A DNA stretch of 64,000 bases from an uncultured Aquimarina sp. (GCA_947498455.1 CANMKK010000028.1:1-64000), one strand, 5' to 3'; positions 53,810-63,276 are shown, counted from the stretch's first letter. Numbers and translations are program-made. Notes: generated by a model not told the origin, from the sequence alone.

Positions 53810-56251
53810 ATGCAAAACACGTTCTTCTGGCTATTATTTTTCACCCAGTTTACATTACTATCCCAAATTAGTATTACAGGAAAAGTTATAGACAAAAGCA
53901 CCGGAAAGCCTTTACCTTTTGCTACAGTTAAAACCGAAGGTAATTCTTACGCATTAACCTCCACAACAGGCGAATTTGTTATACGCTGTAAGACACACCC
54001 TATTACATTGACGATTAGCTATATTGGATATGTTACCAAAAATTTTTCGATCAAATCCGAAGATGTTGTAAAAGTAGAAATCAAACTATCTCCAAAACAA
54101 GAAAATCTCGACACAGTAAATATAGACCCTGCAGGAAGTATTGCATCTAACACCATTAAAGAAGCGATTTCCAGAAAAAACAAAAACAATCCTAATAAAA
54201 TTTTAAAAGCATATAACTATAAAAGCTATACCAAATTTAAAATTACAGATGACAATCAAGCTAAGTTCGAAGCTCCTGACACTACAAAAGCAGATATGGA
54301 GAAAATCTTCAATAATGCTCATTCTTTTTTATCAGAAAAAATAAGTTTGCACGAGTTTAGTAAAGATCGTGAAGAAAAAGAGACTGTATTGGCATCTAGG
54401 ATGACAGGCTTTAACAAACCCGTTTATAATGTCTTAGGAATAAAAGTCCAATCCAACTCCCTTTATGAGAAAGATTATATAATTTTCAATAATAAATATG
54501 CAGGACCATTATCAAATAATGCGTCTAAAAATTATTACTACAAAATACTAGACACTACTCAAGGCAAAAGACCTGCGTATGTCATCCTATTCCAACCAAG
54601 AAGATCAAAAAAAATAGCAAGCCTAGAAGGTGTATTGTATCTGGACATGGAAACATTGGCTATCCAAAAAGCAATTGCCGAATTACGAGGCGAACTTAAT
54701 GTAATGGTTACACATAATTTCAAGTACAACTCAGAAAACAACCTCTGGACTCCTTCTAACCAAGAAGTAACCATTAAGCCAGGTATTGGAAAACAAAAAG
54801 TAACTTTATTTGGAGGACAAATATCAGTTGGAAGACTAGAAACTAATAAAAATAATTTAACGGAAAACAATAATTTTCTTATAAGCAAAACCGATTTTTT
54901 TGATTTCAAAACTGATAATGTAACCAAAACAAAACTTCGACAAGCATCTATTGAGGTTGATTCATCTGCAATATCAAGAAAAGAACAATACTGGAACAAG
55001 TATCGCACAAGTGCAATAACTACAAAAGACCTAAATTCATTTGCAATTGTAGACAGTATCGTACAAGCACAAAACATAGAAAGAAGGATTGATGTAATTC
55101 AGAGCTTTAATATAGGATACTACCCTGTTGGTTTTTTTGATTTTGACCTCACCTACCCCATAAAGTACAATAATTTTGAAGGTGTTCGCTTAGGTTTGGG
55201 TGGTATTACAAACAAGAAACTCTCTAAACGATTTCGCCTGGAAGGATATCTTGTATATGGATTTAGAGACGGGAGGTTTAAATACGGAATTGGAGGAGGC
55301 GTTCTATTAAATAAAGATTCCGGATCATGGCTTAACATCAACTATAATGATGACCTAAAAGAGGTTGGTAGTTTTTCTTATCTAACTGATAGACGCGTAT
55401 ACTCTTTATTCGAGCCTAGATTAGTAAATATAGACTTTTACTACAAACACAAAACCTGGAGAACTAGTCTACAACATAGGATTCTACCCAAATTACTTTC
55501 TGAAACACAACTTTCTATTAGTGACATTGAGCAAACAGGGAGATACGTATTTATCAATGACAATACACCCTTCTCTTCATATAGAACAGCAGAATCTACA
55601 ATAGCCTTGCGCTGGAGCCCTTATAGCAAATTTCTTAAAACCCCAGACGGATTTAGAGAAATAGAAGATGGCTATCCTAAAATCACCGCACAATACACAC
55701 AAGGGTTTAATGGAGTGTTTGACAGTAACTTTAACTATTCCAAAATTGGAGTTAAAGCGGAGTACGCAATAAATCGTCTTAATCAATCTAGCACAAGTTT
55801 TTTATTAGAAGCAGACTACGCTACAGGAGACATACCTCTAACACACTTGTACCACGCATACCCTAATGCCCCAACAAAGGCAACTGTTCTTCAAAGATTT
55901 TCTGTTGCAGGTCGAAGAAGTTTTGAAACCATGTATTTCAGTGAATTTTTCAGCGATAGATTAGCCACCTTGCAAATCAAACATAAATTAAGACCTTTTA
56001 AAATATCCAATTCATTTAAACCTGAATTAGCTTTAATAAGCAGGTATGCTATTGGAGACATCAGTAACAGCAATAAACATCTAGGGGTCAATTTTAATTC
56101 CCTACAAGAAGGGTATCAAGAATCCGGTTTTGAAATCAATAAACTGTTTGCCGGTTTTGGATTAAGTTTTGCATATAGATACGGCTCCTATCATTTGCCA
56201 AAATTCGAAGACAATATCGCTTTTAAATTTACTTTTTACCTAAAGCTTTAA
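53810..56251 (+). CDS. DUF5686 outer-membrane protein with carboxypeptidase-like regulatory domain
   Basis: 813 residues from the ATG at 53810. The frame opens earlier at a TTG, but that part lies in the frr terminator; 53810 gives a proper signal peptide (MQNTFFWLLFFTQFTLLSQ). Residues 20-105 are a CarboxypepD_reg-like beta domain (ITGKVIDKSTGKPLPFATV, LTISYIGYVTKNF), as in TonB-dependent receptors. The remainder matches DUF5686: HNFKYNSENNLWTPSNQEV, then a predicted beta barrel ending NIAFKFTFYLKL. No TonB box or plug is seen, so not a typical transporter. Function unknown. Confidence 0.85.
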   Translation: MQNTFFWLLFFTQFTLLSQISITGKVIDKSTGKPLPFATVKTEGNSYALTSTTGEFVIRCKTHPITLTISYIGYVTKNFSIKSEDVVKVEIKLSPKQENLDTVNIDPAGSIASNTIKEAISRKNKNNPNKILKAYNYKSYTKFKITDDNQAKFEAPDTTKADMEKIFNNAHSFLSEKISLHEFSKDREEKETVLASRMTGFNKPVYNVLGIKVQSNSLYEKDYIIFNNKYAGPLSNNASKNYYYKILDTTQGKRPAYVILFQPRRSKKIASLEGVLYLDMETLAIQKAIAELRGELNVMVTHNFKYNSENNLWTPSNQEVTIKPGIGKQKVTLFGGQISVGRLETNKNNLTENNNFLISKTDFFDFKTDNVTKTKLRQASIEVDSSAISRKEQYWNKYRTSAITTKDLNSFAIVDSIVQAQNIERRIDVIQSFNIGYYPVGFFDFDLTYPIKYNNFEGVRLGLGGITNKKLSKRFRLEGYLVYGFRDGRFKYGIGGGVLLNKDSGSWLNINYNDDLKEVGSFSYLTDRRVYSLFEPRLVNIDFYYKHKTWRTSLQHRILPKLLSETQLSISDIEQTGRYVFINDNTPFSSYRTAESTIALRWSPYSKFLKTPDGFREIEDGYPKITAQYTQGFNGVFDSNFNYSKIGVKAEYAINRLNQSSTSFLLEADYATGDIPLTHLYHAYPNAPTKATVLQRFSVAGRRSFETMYFSEFFSDRLATLQIKHKLRPFKISNSFKPELALISRYAIGDISNSNKHLGVNFNSLQEGYQESGFEINKLFAGFGLSFAYRYGSYHLPKFEDNIAFKFTFYLKL

Positions 56252-56311
56252 TTCTAATTAAATTATCTATTTTCTTTTATTGATTTTATTAGTAATAAAT
56301 CTTCAAATTAG

Positions 56312-56319
56312 TACATTTG
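56312..56319 (+). promoter_or_regulatory. Putative -7 box of the MMPL transporter
   Basis: TACATTTG, full TAnnTTTG match, 17 bases before the ATG at 56337. Confidence 0.5.
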
Positions 56320-56336
56320 CAGCAGGAAAATAGAGA

Positions 56337-58739
56337 ATGACAAAGTTACTAACTTTCGGGTTTTGGAATACGCTAGCTGGGATTATACTTCGTAATAGAG
56401 CTGCAATTTTTATTTTAATAATTGGTATTACGGTTTTTTTAGGATTCCAATGGAAACATATGCGCTTTTCTTTCACAGAAGCCAACCTTCTTCCTGATGA
56501 TCACGAAGTAAATATTAAATATCAAAAGTTTCTTGAGAAGTTTGGTGACGAAGGTAATCTTATCGTTATGGCTGTTCAGGACAGCTCTCTTTTTACTCCA
56601 GAAAAATTTAAAGCATGGAATGATTTCAACAATTCCTTTAAGCAATATTCTGAGATAGACCTAGTCCTATCTATTAATGACCTTAAAACACTAAAAAAAG
56701 AAGAGAACCCGTCTAGATTCGAACTCATTCCTTTTATAAAAGACAGCATATATACAGAAAAAAAAGTAATTGAATATAAAAACGAATTATTCAATAAACT
56801 TCCTTTCTATGAAGGGCTTATTTTCAGTGACAAATCAAAGACAATACAAAGTGCCATTTATCTAAACAAGGATATTGTAAATACTATTGTTAGAAAAAAA
56901 TTCATTGAAGACATACTAAATCCGAGAATAAAAGAATTCGAGGCAAAATATAATATGGACATAAAAGTTTCTGGCATGCCATATATCAGGACCATGAATT
57001 CTCAAAACATAATGGATGAGATTCAAGTGTTTATTCTTGCTGCCTTATTAGTCACTTCTTTTATTTTCTTTTTCTTTTTCAGATCCTTTAGAGCAACATT
57101 AATCTCTATGACTGCAGTTATCATTGGGGTTATGTGGGCTTTTGGACTATTAGGACTTCTAAAATATGAAATCACCGTATTAACAGCTATCATCCCTCCA
57201 TTAGTCATTGTAATTGGGATTCCTAACTGTATTTTTCTGATCAACAAATATCAACAGGAAATAAAAAAACACGGGAATAAAGCCAAGTCATTACAACGTG
57301 TTATTACCAAAGTTGGTAATGCAACATTGATGACAAATGTAACTACTGCGGCTGGTTTTGCAACTTTTGCACTTACAGAGAGCAAATTATTAAAAGAATT
57401 TGGTATCGTAGCGGCTCTAAATATTGTTGCATTATTCATACTATGCTTACTTGTTATCACTATCATATATAGCTATATGCCTCAACCGAAAGAAAGGCAC
57501 TTAAAACATTTAGGCAAACAATGGATCGAAAGACTCGTTAATTGGATGGAGCATCTTGTAAAAAACAGAAGAATAACTATTTATTTCAGTTCCGTTATCA
57601 TTCTTATAGCAAGTATTATCGGTATCTATACGATTAAAGTTTCGGGCAGTCTTCTGGAAGACATGCCTAAATCTGCAGGATTTTTTCAGGATATTCAGTT
57701 TTTTGAAGATGAGTTCGATGGCATTATGCCTTTGGAAATACTTATAAACACCAAACGTAAACAAGGAGTTTTAAAACTCTCTACGTTACGAAGAATGAAT
57801 CAATTAGAAGAGCTTCTAGAAGAAACTCCAGAATTATCTAAACCTATTTCCATTGTTAATTTAGTCAAATACGCTAAACAAACGTATTATAATGGTAATC
57901 CAAAATATTATCAATTACCGACTAGTCAAGAAAGAAATTTCATCTTACCCTATATCAAAAGTTTCGAGTCAGAAGCAGGAGTAATGAAAAGTTATGTAGA
58001 TTCAACTGGTCAATACGCTAGGATTACAACCTTTATGAAAGATGTAGGGACTGAAGAAATGGAAAGAATAGAATCCAATCTTGCCCCTAAACTAAAAAAG
58101 ATATTCCCTGAAGATAAGTATGAAGTTTCATTTACTGGTAAAGCACTAATATTTCAAAAAGGAACAAATTACCTTGTATGGAATCTTGTATTCTCCCTAG
58201 GTCTGGCTATTATACTAATAGCCCTGTTTATGGCTTGGATGTTTAGATCGTTTAAAATGATTATTATTTCATTAATCCCTAATCTCCTACCACTTCTTAT
58301 GACAGCAGGATTAATGGGTTTTTTAGGCGTCCCAATAAAACCATCTACGATATTAGTGTTTAGTATTGCTTTTGGGATTTCGGTGGATGATACGATTCAT
58401 TTTTTAGCAAAATATCGTCAGGAACTAAAATCAAATCATTGGAGAATACGCAAATCCGTATTTGCTGCATTAAAAGAAACCGGTGTTAGTATGTTTTACA
58501 CATCGACTGTTTTATTTTTCGGGTTCTCCGTATTTATGATTTCTAGCTTTGGAGGAACTAAAGCTCTAGGTGGCCTAGTTTCTGCAACATTATTATTTGC
58601 TATGTTAGCCAATCTATTACTTCTACCCTCTTTATTACTATCGTTAGAGCGCAGTATCGCAAACAAAAACACCTTAAAAGAACCTTCTTTAAAAATTATT
58701 GCAAGTGATGAGGAACTTCCTTCCGAGAATGAAGAATAA
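56337..58739 (+). CDS. RND superfamily transporter (MMPL/HpnN-like)
   Basis: An 800-residue inner-membrane protein with two homologous halves: a first helix (IFILIIGITVFLGF), a periplasmic loop of about 190 residues, five helices around 220-390, then a second such unit from 415. Sterol-sensing-like helices contain GIPNCIFLINKYQQE and the matching GISVDDTIHFLAKYRQE, where Asp residues usually carry protons. The family exports lipids or hopanoids; the cargo here is not evident. Single gene, next to asnS. Confidence 0.88.
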   Translation: MTKLLTFGFWNTLAGIILRNRAAIFILIIGITVFLGFQWKHMRFSFTEANLLPDDHEVNIKYQKFLEKFGDEGNLIVMAVQDSSLFTPEKFKAWNDFNNSFKQYSEIDLVLSINDLKTLKKEENPSRFELIPFIKDSIYTEKKVIEYKNELFNKLPFYEGLIFSDKSKTIQSAIYLNKDIVNTIVRKKFIEDILNPRIKEFEAKYNMDIKVSGMPYIRTMNSQNIMDEIQVFILAALLVTSFIFFFFFRSFRATLISMTAVIIGVMWAFGLLGLLKYEITVLTAIIPPLVIVIGIPNCIFLINKYQQEIKKHGNKAKSLQRVITKVGNATLMTNVTTAAGFATFALTESKLLKEFGIVAALNIVALFILCLLVITIIYSYMPQPKERHLKHLGKQWIERLVNWMEHLVKNRRITIYFSSVIILIASIIGIYTIKVSGSLLEDMPKSAGFFQDIQFFEDEFDGIMPLEILINTKRKQGVLKLSTLRRMNQLEELLEETPELSKPISIVNLVKYAKQTYYNGNPKYYQLPTSQERNFILPYIKSFESEAGVMKSYVDSTGQYARITTFMKDVGTEEMERIESNLAPKLKKIFPEDKYEVSFTGKALIFQKGTNYLVWNLVFSLGLAIILIALFMAWMFRSFKMIIISLIPNLLPLLMTAGLMGFLGVPIKPSTILVFSIAFGISVDDTIHFLAKYRQELKSNHWRIRKSVFAALKETGVSMFYTSTVLFFGFSVFMISSFGGTKALGGLVSATLLFAMLANLLLLPSLLLSLERSIANKNTLKEPSLKIIASDEELPSENEE

Positions 58740-58765
58740 TATTGAATGGAGAATCCTTTTCTTTT

Positions 58766-58806
58766 TACAAAAAAAGCCTCGTTAGTAAACTAACGAGACT
58801 TCTTGT
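58766..58806 (-). terminator. Terminator oriented mainly to the minus strand
   Basis: CTCGTTAGT/ACTAACGAG stem with a seven-base T run only on the minus strand (the plus-strand tail is ACTTCTTG). It may serve the MMPL gene poorly and instead end a leftward transcript from 58830-58980. Confidence 0.6.
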
Positions 58807-58826
58807 AAGATAGATTACCCCAAAAC

Positions 58827-58883
58827 CTATCGAACTAAACTTAACGTAAACACAATCGTCATAATTGCACATGCAAGATACAT
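58827..58883 (-). CDS. Possible membrane micropeptide
   Basis: An 18-codon frame, MYLACAIMTIVFTLSLVR, a single hydrophobic helix followed by Arg, ending 21 bases before a minus-strand terminator. The frame continues upstream without an ATG through GDVLKYKKA until a stop, so a longer form with an unusual start is possible. No -7 box identified. Orientation of the terminator is the main support. Confidence 0.3.
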   Translation of the reverse strand: MYLACAIMTIVFTLSLVR

Positions 58884-58889
58884 AGCCTT

Positions 58890-59247
58890 TTTGTATTTTA
58901 AAACATCTCCTGCAGGGGAGAAATCCCCTTTTTAATAAAATCATTAAAATTTAACATTTAATTAACTTAAGTTCATGCTTTTTAAACAATACAACTGCCT
59001 GAAAATCAATTAAATGCAATTACACCACTTATAATTAAGCTCAATAAAAATTTAACAAAAAATGTGAAAAAAAATACTCAATATTATTCAAAAAATATAA
59101 AAAATACGGTTAAACCTTATTAAAGGTATTTTAAAACAACATTATATATTTTGTGTTATTGCCTTTTTATCTGATAAATTGACCTATCAACAGATTATTA
59201 ATTTATTTTTTGAACAGTAAGTGTATGCTTCAATTCGATTAAAAATT
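58890..59247. other. Gene-free AT-rich stretch upstream of asnS
   Basis: No supported gene. CTCCTGCAGGGGA near 58907-58919 is a small GC-rich inverted repeat. A minus-strand 64-codon frame at 59198-59392 overlaps the asnS leader and looks like chance. Confidence 0.5.
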
Positions 59248-59255
59248 TATCTTTG
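59248..59255 (+). promoter_or_regulatory. Putative -7 box of asnS
   Basis: TATCTTTG, full TAnnTTTG match, implying a leader of about 130 bases before the ATG at 59395. Confidence 0.45.
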
Positions 59256-59394
59256 CCCATCAATATTTTAAAGTATTTCTTGTAATTAATTTTCAATAAA
59301 TCTAAAAAATTAAGATTTGTAAATACGCCTTTAAAATATACAGGTATCATTAACCAGTTCCATCTAATGGATGTAAAACAAAAAATAAACACTA

Positions 59395-60837
59395 ATGAAA
59401 CATAGCAAAGTAATAGAAGTTTTAAAAAGTGATAAACTATTACAACCTGTAATTGTAAAAGGTTGGGTTCGTTCTTTTCGTAATGATCGTTTTATAGCAC
59501 TAAATGATGGATCAACTATAAAAAATATTCAATGTGTTATTGAAGATAACACTATTGACCCTACTATTACTACTCAAATAAACATAGGTGCTGCAGTTTC
59601 TATAACAGGAACATTAGTCGAAAGTGAAGGAAAAGGCCAAAGAGTAGAAGTCAAAGTTTCTGATATTCAGATAGAAGGTCACGCAGATCCGGAACAATTA
59701 AAACTCACTATACTATCTCCAAAACGTCACAGTTTAGAAAAACTAAGAGAACAAGCACACCTAAGAGTACGCACCAATACTTTTAGCGCCATTATGCGTG
59801 TTCGTTCTAAGTTATCTTTTGCCATTCATGAATACTTTCAAAAAAATGATTTTTATTACGTACACACACCTATTGTTACAGGAAGTGATGCAGAAGGTGC
59901 TGGAGAAGCATTTAAGGTCACAAATTTAGATTTAAACAATGTACCTAAAGATGAAAATGGAGAAGTTGATTATGCAAAAGACTTCTTTGGAAGAGAAACG
60001 AATTTAACAGTTTCAGGGCAACTAGAAGCTGAAACATACGCAATGGGACTTGGACAGGTATATACTTTTGGCCCAACATTTAGAGCAGAAAACTCAAACA
60101 CATCTCGTCATCTGGCTGAATTCTGGATGGTAGAACCTGAAGTAGCTTTCTGTGATTTAGATGGCAATATGGATTTGGCAGAAGATTTTATTAAGTACGT
60201 AATACAATTCGTACTAGATAACTGCCAGGACGATTTAGAATTTTTAGAAAATAGGCTTGTTCAAGAAGACAAACAAAAGCCTCAGGCCGAAAGAGCAGAG
60301 ATGTTATTACGAGACAAATTACGATTTGTATTAGAAAACAATTTCAAAAGAGTTAGTTATACCGAAGCGATCGAAATTTTGAAAAATTCTAAACCGAATA
60401 AGAAAAAGAAATTCAAATATCCTATTGAAGAATGGGGAGCTGATTTACAAAGTGAACATGAACGCTTTCTTGTAGAAAAACACTTTAAGTGCCCGGTAAT
60501 ATTATTTGATTATCCTGCTAAAATCAAAGCATTTTATATGCGACTTAATGAAGATGGCAATACAGTAAGAGCAATGGATATTCTATTTCCAGGAATTGGT
60601 GAGATTGTAGGCGGATCTCAACGAGAAGAGCGTCTAGATGTACTTAAAGAAAAAATGGCAGCCCTAGACATACCAGAAGAAGACCTGTGGTGGTATTTAG
60701 ATACACGTCGTTTCGGAACCTGTACCCACAGTGGTTTTGGACTTGGATTCGAAAGATTAGTTCTATTCGTTACTGGTATGGGTAATATCCGTGATGTCAT
60801 ACCCTATCCAAGAACTCCTCTAAATGCTGAATTCTAA
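59395..60837 (+). CDS. asnS: Asparaginyl-tRNA synthetase
   Basis: Class IIb synthetase of 480 residues. The N-terminal OB fold binds the anticodon (VIVKGWVRSFRNDRFIALNDGS). Catalytic motif 2 is TFRAENSNTSRHLAEFWMVEPE-like and motif 3 GFGLGFERLVLF. An insertion common in Bacteroidetes AsnRS lies around 330-350 (LKNSKPNKKKKFKYP). Single gene. Presence of AsnRS means direct Asn-tRNA charging. Confidence 0.97.
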   Translation: MKHSKVIEVLKSDKLLQPVIVKGWVRSFRNDRFIALNDGSTIKNIQCVIEDNTIDPTITTQINIGAAVSITGTLVESEGKGQRVEVKVSDIQIEGHADPEQLKLTILSPKRHSLEKLREQAHLRVRTNTFSAIMRVRSKLSFAIHEYFQKNDFYYVHTPIVTGSDAEGAGEAFKVTNLDLNNVPKDENGEVDYAKDFFGRETNLTVSGQLEAETYAMGLGQVYTFGPTFRAENSNTSRHLAEFWMVEPEVAFCDLDGNMDLAEDFIKYVIQFVLDNCQDDLEFLENRLVQEDKQKPQAERAEMLLRDKLRFVLENNFKRVSYTEAIEILKNSKPNKKKKFKYPIEEWGADLQSEHERFLVEKHFKCPVILFDYPAKIKAFYMRLNEDGNTVRAMDILFPGIGEIVGGSQREERLDVLKEKMAALDIPEEDLWWYLDTRRFGTCTHSGFGLGFERLVLFVTGMGNIRDVIPYPRTPLNAEF

Positions 60838-60850
60838 AATTTAATTTAGT

Positions 60851-61444
60851 TTAATTACTATGTTCTTTTAATAAAATCTCGGAAATTAGTTTTTTGATAA
60901 TATCACCATCTTCTAATTTCTGAGATTTACTTTTTGCTGTTTGTATTTTTCCGTAATAAGGCACTTTTCCTTTCTCTGTTAAAAGCCTTAAACCTTCTTC
61001 AAAAAATACGTTTAATATCGGTAAAATATATTGGCTGTCTACATTTTGTTCTTTTACATAAATAAACTTCTTAGCATACGCTAAAAATAACTGAGGGTAC
61101 TTAACAAAGGTAAACATAGCTTCACTAAAATTTCGCCCCACTTCATCTCTGTTCACACAATTCTTAAATTCTAGCCTATTTCCATCCGTATGCTTTATAA
61201 CATATAACAAAACACTTTCTTTAATAAAATCACTATAATCCTCATTGGAGTAATAATACACTTCCATCCCTAAATTGGTATTTATTACTAAAACTTCGCT
61301 ATCAATTCTTTCCTTCAGAAAAGCTTGAAAAATTTTCACAGAAGATGATGACATTAATAAACGTCTTTTCACATTAGTAGATCTAATATTTACAGACTTG
61401 ATATCCTTCATAGCTCTCTTTAATAGCTTTTTATATAGTAACAA
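60851..61444 (-). CDS. Hypothetical protein next to the ankyrin gene
   Basis: I do not recognise this 197-residue protein. It is cytoplasmic by appearance: no signal peptide or membrane helix, rich in Lys, Phe, Tyr and Leu (EVYYYSNEDYSDFIKES, FVKYPQLFLAYAKKFIYVKEQ). The N-terminus is basic (SVNIRSTNVKRRLLMS). The frame starts 14 bases inside the ankyrin gene; the Met at 61411, 19 bases after the ankyrin stop, is an alternative. The overlap suggests cotranslation and a shared function with the ankyrin protein. Confidence 0.65.
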   Translation of the reverse strand: MLLYKKLLKRAMKDIKSVNIRSTNVKRRLLMSSSSVKIFQAFLKERIDSEVLVINTNLGMEVYYYSNEDYSDFIKESVLLYVIKHTDGNRLEFKNCVNRDEVGRNFSEAMFTFVKYPQLFLAYAKKFIYVKEQNVDSQYILPILNVFFEEGLRLLTEKGKVPYYGKIQTAKSKSQKLEDGDIIKKLISEILLKEHSN

Positions 61445-61895
61445 GGAGTTCAGTAAAATCTATACCTTGATTTTTAGCATGCATTTCTGCCGTATAACCT
61501 CTATTATCTTTCGCTTGTACATCTGCACCGTTCTTAACTAGTAATTTAATAATCTCTTTTTGCCCAAATGTCGCTGCAAAAATTAAAGCCGTGGCCTCGT
61601 TATAATTTTTAATGTTAACATCCGCTCCAGAAGCTATTAACTCTTCTGCAATTGTAACATACCCCTTAAAACAAACTCCCATTAGAGCAGTATTACCAGA
61701 GCTATCTTGATCATTTATATCCACATTATATCTTAAAAGAAGTTTTGTTATATCTTCTAGCCCGTAATACGTCGCCAATAACAATGGAGTAGAACCTCTT
61801 TGATCTTTCGAATTTATCAGACCAGAATCGTTTTCTAAAAAGCTTTTTACAGCTTCAATATTTTCAGACCTAATTGCAGTAAAAATAGTATCCAT
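61431..61895 (-). CDS. Ankyrin repeat protein
   Basis: 154 residues made almost wholly of ankyrin repeats: GSTPLLLATYYGLEDITKLLL (about 33-60), GNTALMGVCFKGYVTIAEELI (66-95), EATALIFAATFGQKEIIKLLV (99-128) and a short last one. No signal peptide, so a cytoplasmic protein-binding module. Its 3' end overlaps the unknown gene by 14 bases. In bacteria such small proteins often act as inhibitors or partners of a neighbouring protein (inference). Confidence 0.88.
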   Translation of the reverse strand: MDTIFTAIRSENIEAVKSFLENDSGLINSKDQRGSTPLLLATYYGLEDITKLLLRYNVDINDQDSSGNTALMGVCFKGYVTIAEELIASGADVNIKNYNEATALIFAATFGQKEIIKLLVKNGADVQAKDNRGYTAEMHAKNQGIDFTELLVTI

Positions 61896-62116
61896 GGGTA
61901 AAATTACATTTATTGATATGATTAATATACAAAGAGAAATCTAGTTTTTGAAGATATCAAAAAAAATTACACCACAACCTAAATTAGGAGAATTTTATGC
62001 TTTCTCAACCTAAATATACCCCTTAATTTATGTGTCAAAACAGCAAAATATCTTCTTGAAGATAAATAAACCCCACCCATTATGCGACATAATTCAATTA
62101 AAATATAACATCTAAC
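61896..62116. other. Gene-free stretch upstream of the ankyrin gene
   Basis: AT-rich; should hold the leftward promoter of the ankyrin pair, but no clear TAnnTTTG box is seen. No convincing ORF. Confidence 0.4.
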
Positions 62117-62300
62117 ACGATTTATGGATAAGAAGTTCGTATAAAGAGTTTGAATTATTTTGTGCTAGATTAAGGCATAAAATTAAAGAATAGCCACTTG
62201 TGCTGAGCTACGTCGAAGTATAGCTATTGTTGAATTTTATAACGCAGATATAGTGCAAAAGAAACGAACTATATGCGAAAGTTTTATGCGTAAATCGTAT
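62117..62300 (+). repeat. Family A fold-back repeat (copy A4, complete, longest)
   Basis: 184 bases. The left arm from ACGATTTATGGATAAG to GAATAGC is an imperfect inverted copy of the right arm from GCTATTGTTGAATTTTAT to GTAAATCGTAT. The apex carries a 24-base insert (ACTT...AAGT) shared with A3. It would fold into a hairpin about 75 pairs long with mismatches. It encodes no transposase and is not flanked by an obvious target duplication. Confidence 0.75.
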
Positions 62301-62319
62301 AAGCACTACCTAATTACAA

Positions 62320-63087
62320 TTAGTGGTCCCTCCCAAGCATATTTTTCATTTTCATAATTTCTTGCTCTATCATTAATAATTTGTCATCCATATGATCCGC
62401 AAATTCGGGTATACGTTTACAAAACACATAACGGACTCTCCATAATTCTTTGATTTCAGCAATTGAATATTCTTCGTCCTCAATATTCTTATGATCCGCC
62501 CTTAATATAGCATCATTCTTAGTCACATAAAGCCTTCTGAAGATTAACTTGTTATCCACTACTACAAATACAAGTGTACCGTTATTTAGTTTTTTAATCA
62601 CTGCACTTGGCACCTTTTCTCCAACCACAATATCTTTAGGATAAAACCCATGATCATGATTTGTCATTTCTAAATTAGCCACGGTATAACCCCTAAAATC
62701 CTTTGCAGGATTAATCGGCAATTGTATTGTAGGCAACTCTTTTATAAAATTTTCTTTATCATATAAAGTTACATATTCACTAGATGTGCTCTCCGTTATA
62801 CATGGAATTATAGCGAATTGCTCCCTTTTAACATCCTCTGCATATGTAGTAAGGTCTCCTTTAAATTTTAAAAGCTCATTAACCGTGAGTTCATTTGTTA
62901 AAAGAGCATCTATCTGTATGCTAAAATAATTAGCTATTTTAATTATCGTATCAATTTTAGGCTCACTCCTACCCTCTTCATAAGCTCCTAAAGTACCTCT
63001 TTTCAAGTCAAATAGCTCTGCAAATGCTTGTTGACTCAAACTTTTGACGCTTCTAATTTTTTTTATGTTTTTTCCAAAAAATGACAT
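62320..63087 (-). CDS. XRE-family regulator with a degenerate S24/LexA-like domain
   Basis: About 255 residues from the Met at 63087 (MSFFGKNIKKIRSVKSLSQQ), chosen over an ATG seven codons upstream because the HTH starts there. Residues 5-60 are a Cro/CI HTH (QQAFAELFDLKRGTLGAYEEGRSEP). The C-terminal half resembles the S24 fold (VANLEMTNHDHGFYPKDIVVGE, NGTLVFVVVDNKLIFRRL), but the nucleophile Ser and general-base Lys positions appear replaced, so self-cleavage is unlikely. It is divergent from the YbjN-like/PspA genes, with repeated GCTAATTTTA motifs between them. Confidence 0.85.
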   Translation of the reverse strand: MSFFGKNIKKIRSVKSLSQQAFAELFDLKRGTLGAYEEGRSEPKIDTIIKIANYFSIQIDALLTNELTVNELLKFKGDLTTYAEDVKREQFAIIPCITESTSSEYVTLYDKENFIKELPTIQLPINPAKDFRGYTVANLEMTNHDHGFYPKDIVVGEKVPSAVIKKLNNGTLVFVVVDNKLIFRRLYVTKNDAILRADHKNIEDEEYSIAEIKELWRVRYVFCKRIPEFADHMDDKLLMIEQEIMKMKNMLGRDH

Positions 63088-63088
63088 T

Positions 63089-63240
63089 TTTGCTAATTTT
63101 ATTTGCAATATTAAAATTTTATTGTACTTTTACCCTAACAATATTAGCTAATATATTTCAATCATGCTAATTTTAGTAGAAATACTTTGCGCAGGTATGT
63201 TGTGTTGGGGAGAAAAACATAATTACTAAAATTTTTAGCA
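63089..63240. promoter_or_regulatory. Repeated GCTAATTTTA-type motifs, candidate operators
   Basis: TTTTTGCTAATTTTA (about 63088-63102), the palindrome ATTAGCTAAT (63143-63152), ATGCTAATTTTAGTAG (about 63164-63179) and the inverted ACTAAAATTTTTAGCAAAAA (about 63225-63244) surround the regulator start and the divergent promoter (TACTTTG at 63183-63189). Such spacing suits autoregulation by the XRE protein. Confidence 0.5.
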
Positions 63241-63276
63241 AAAACTAATTCATTAACTCAAAAAAACAACATACCC

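Noticed and set aside
59198..59392. Minus-strand 64-codon frame upstream of asnS
   Set aside because: It covers the asnS -7 box and leader on the opposite strand and looks like an AT-rich chance frame.
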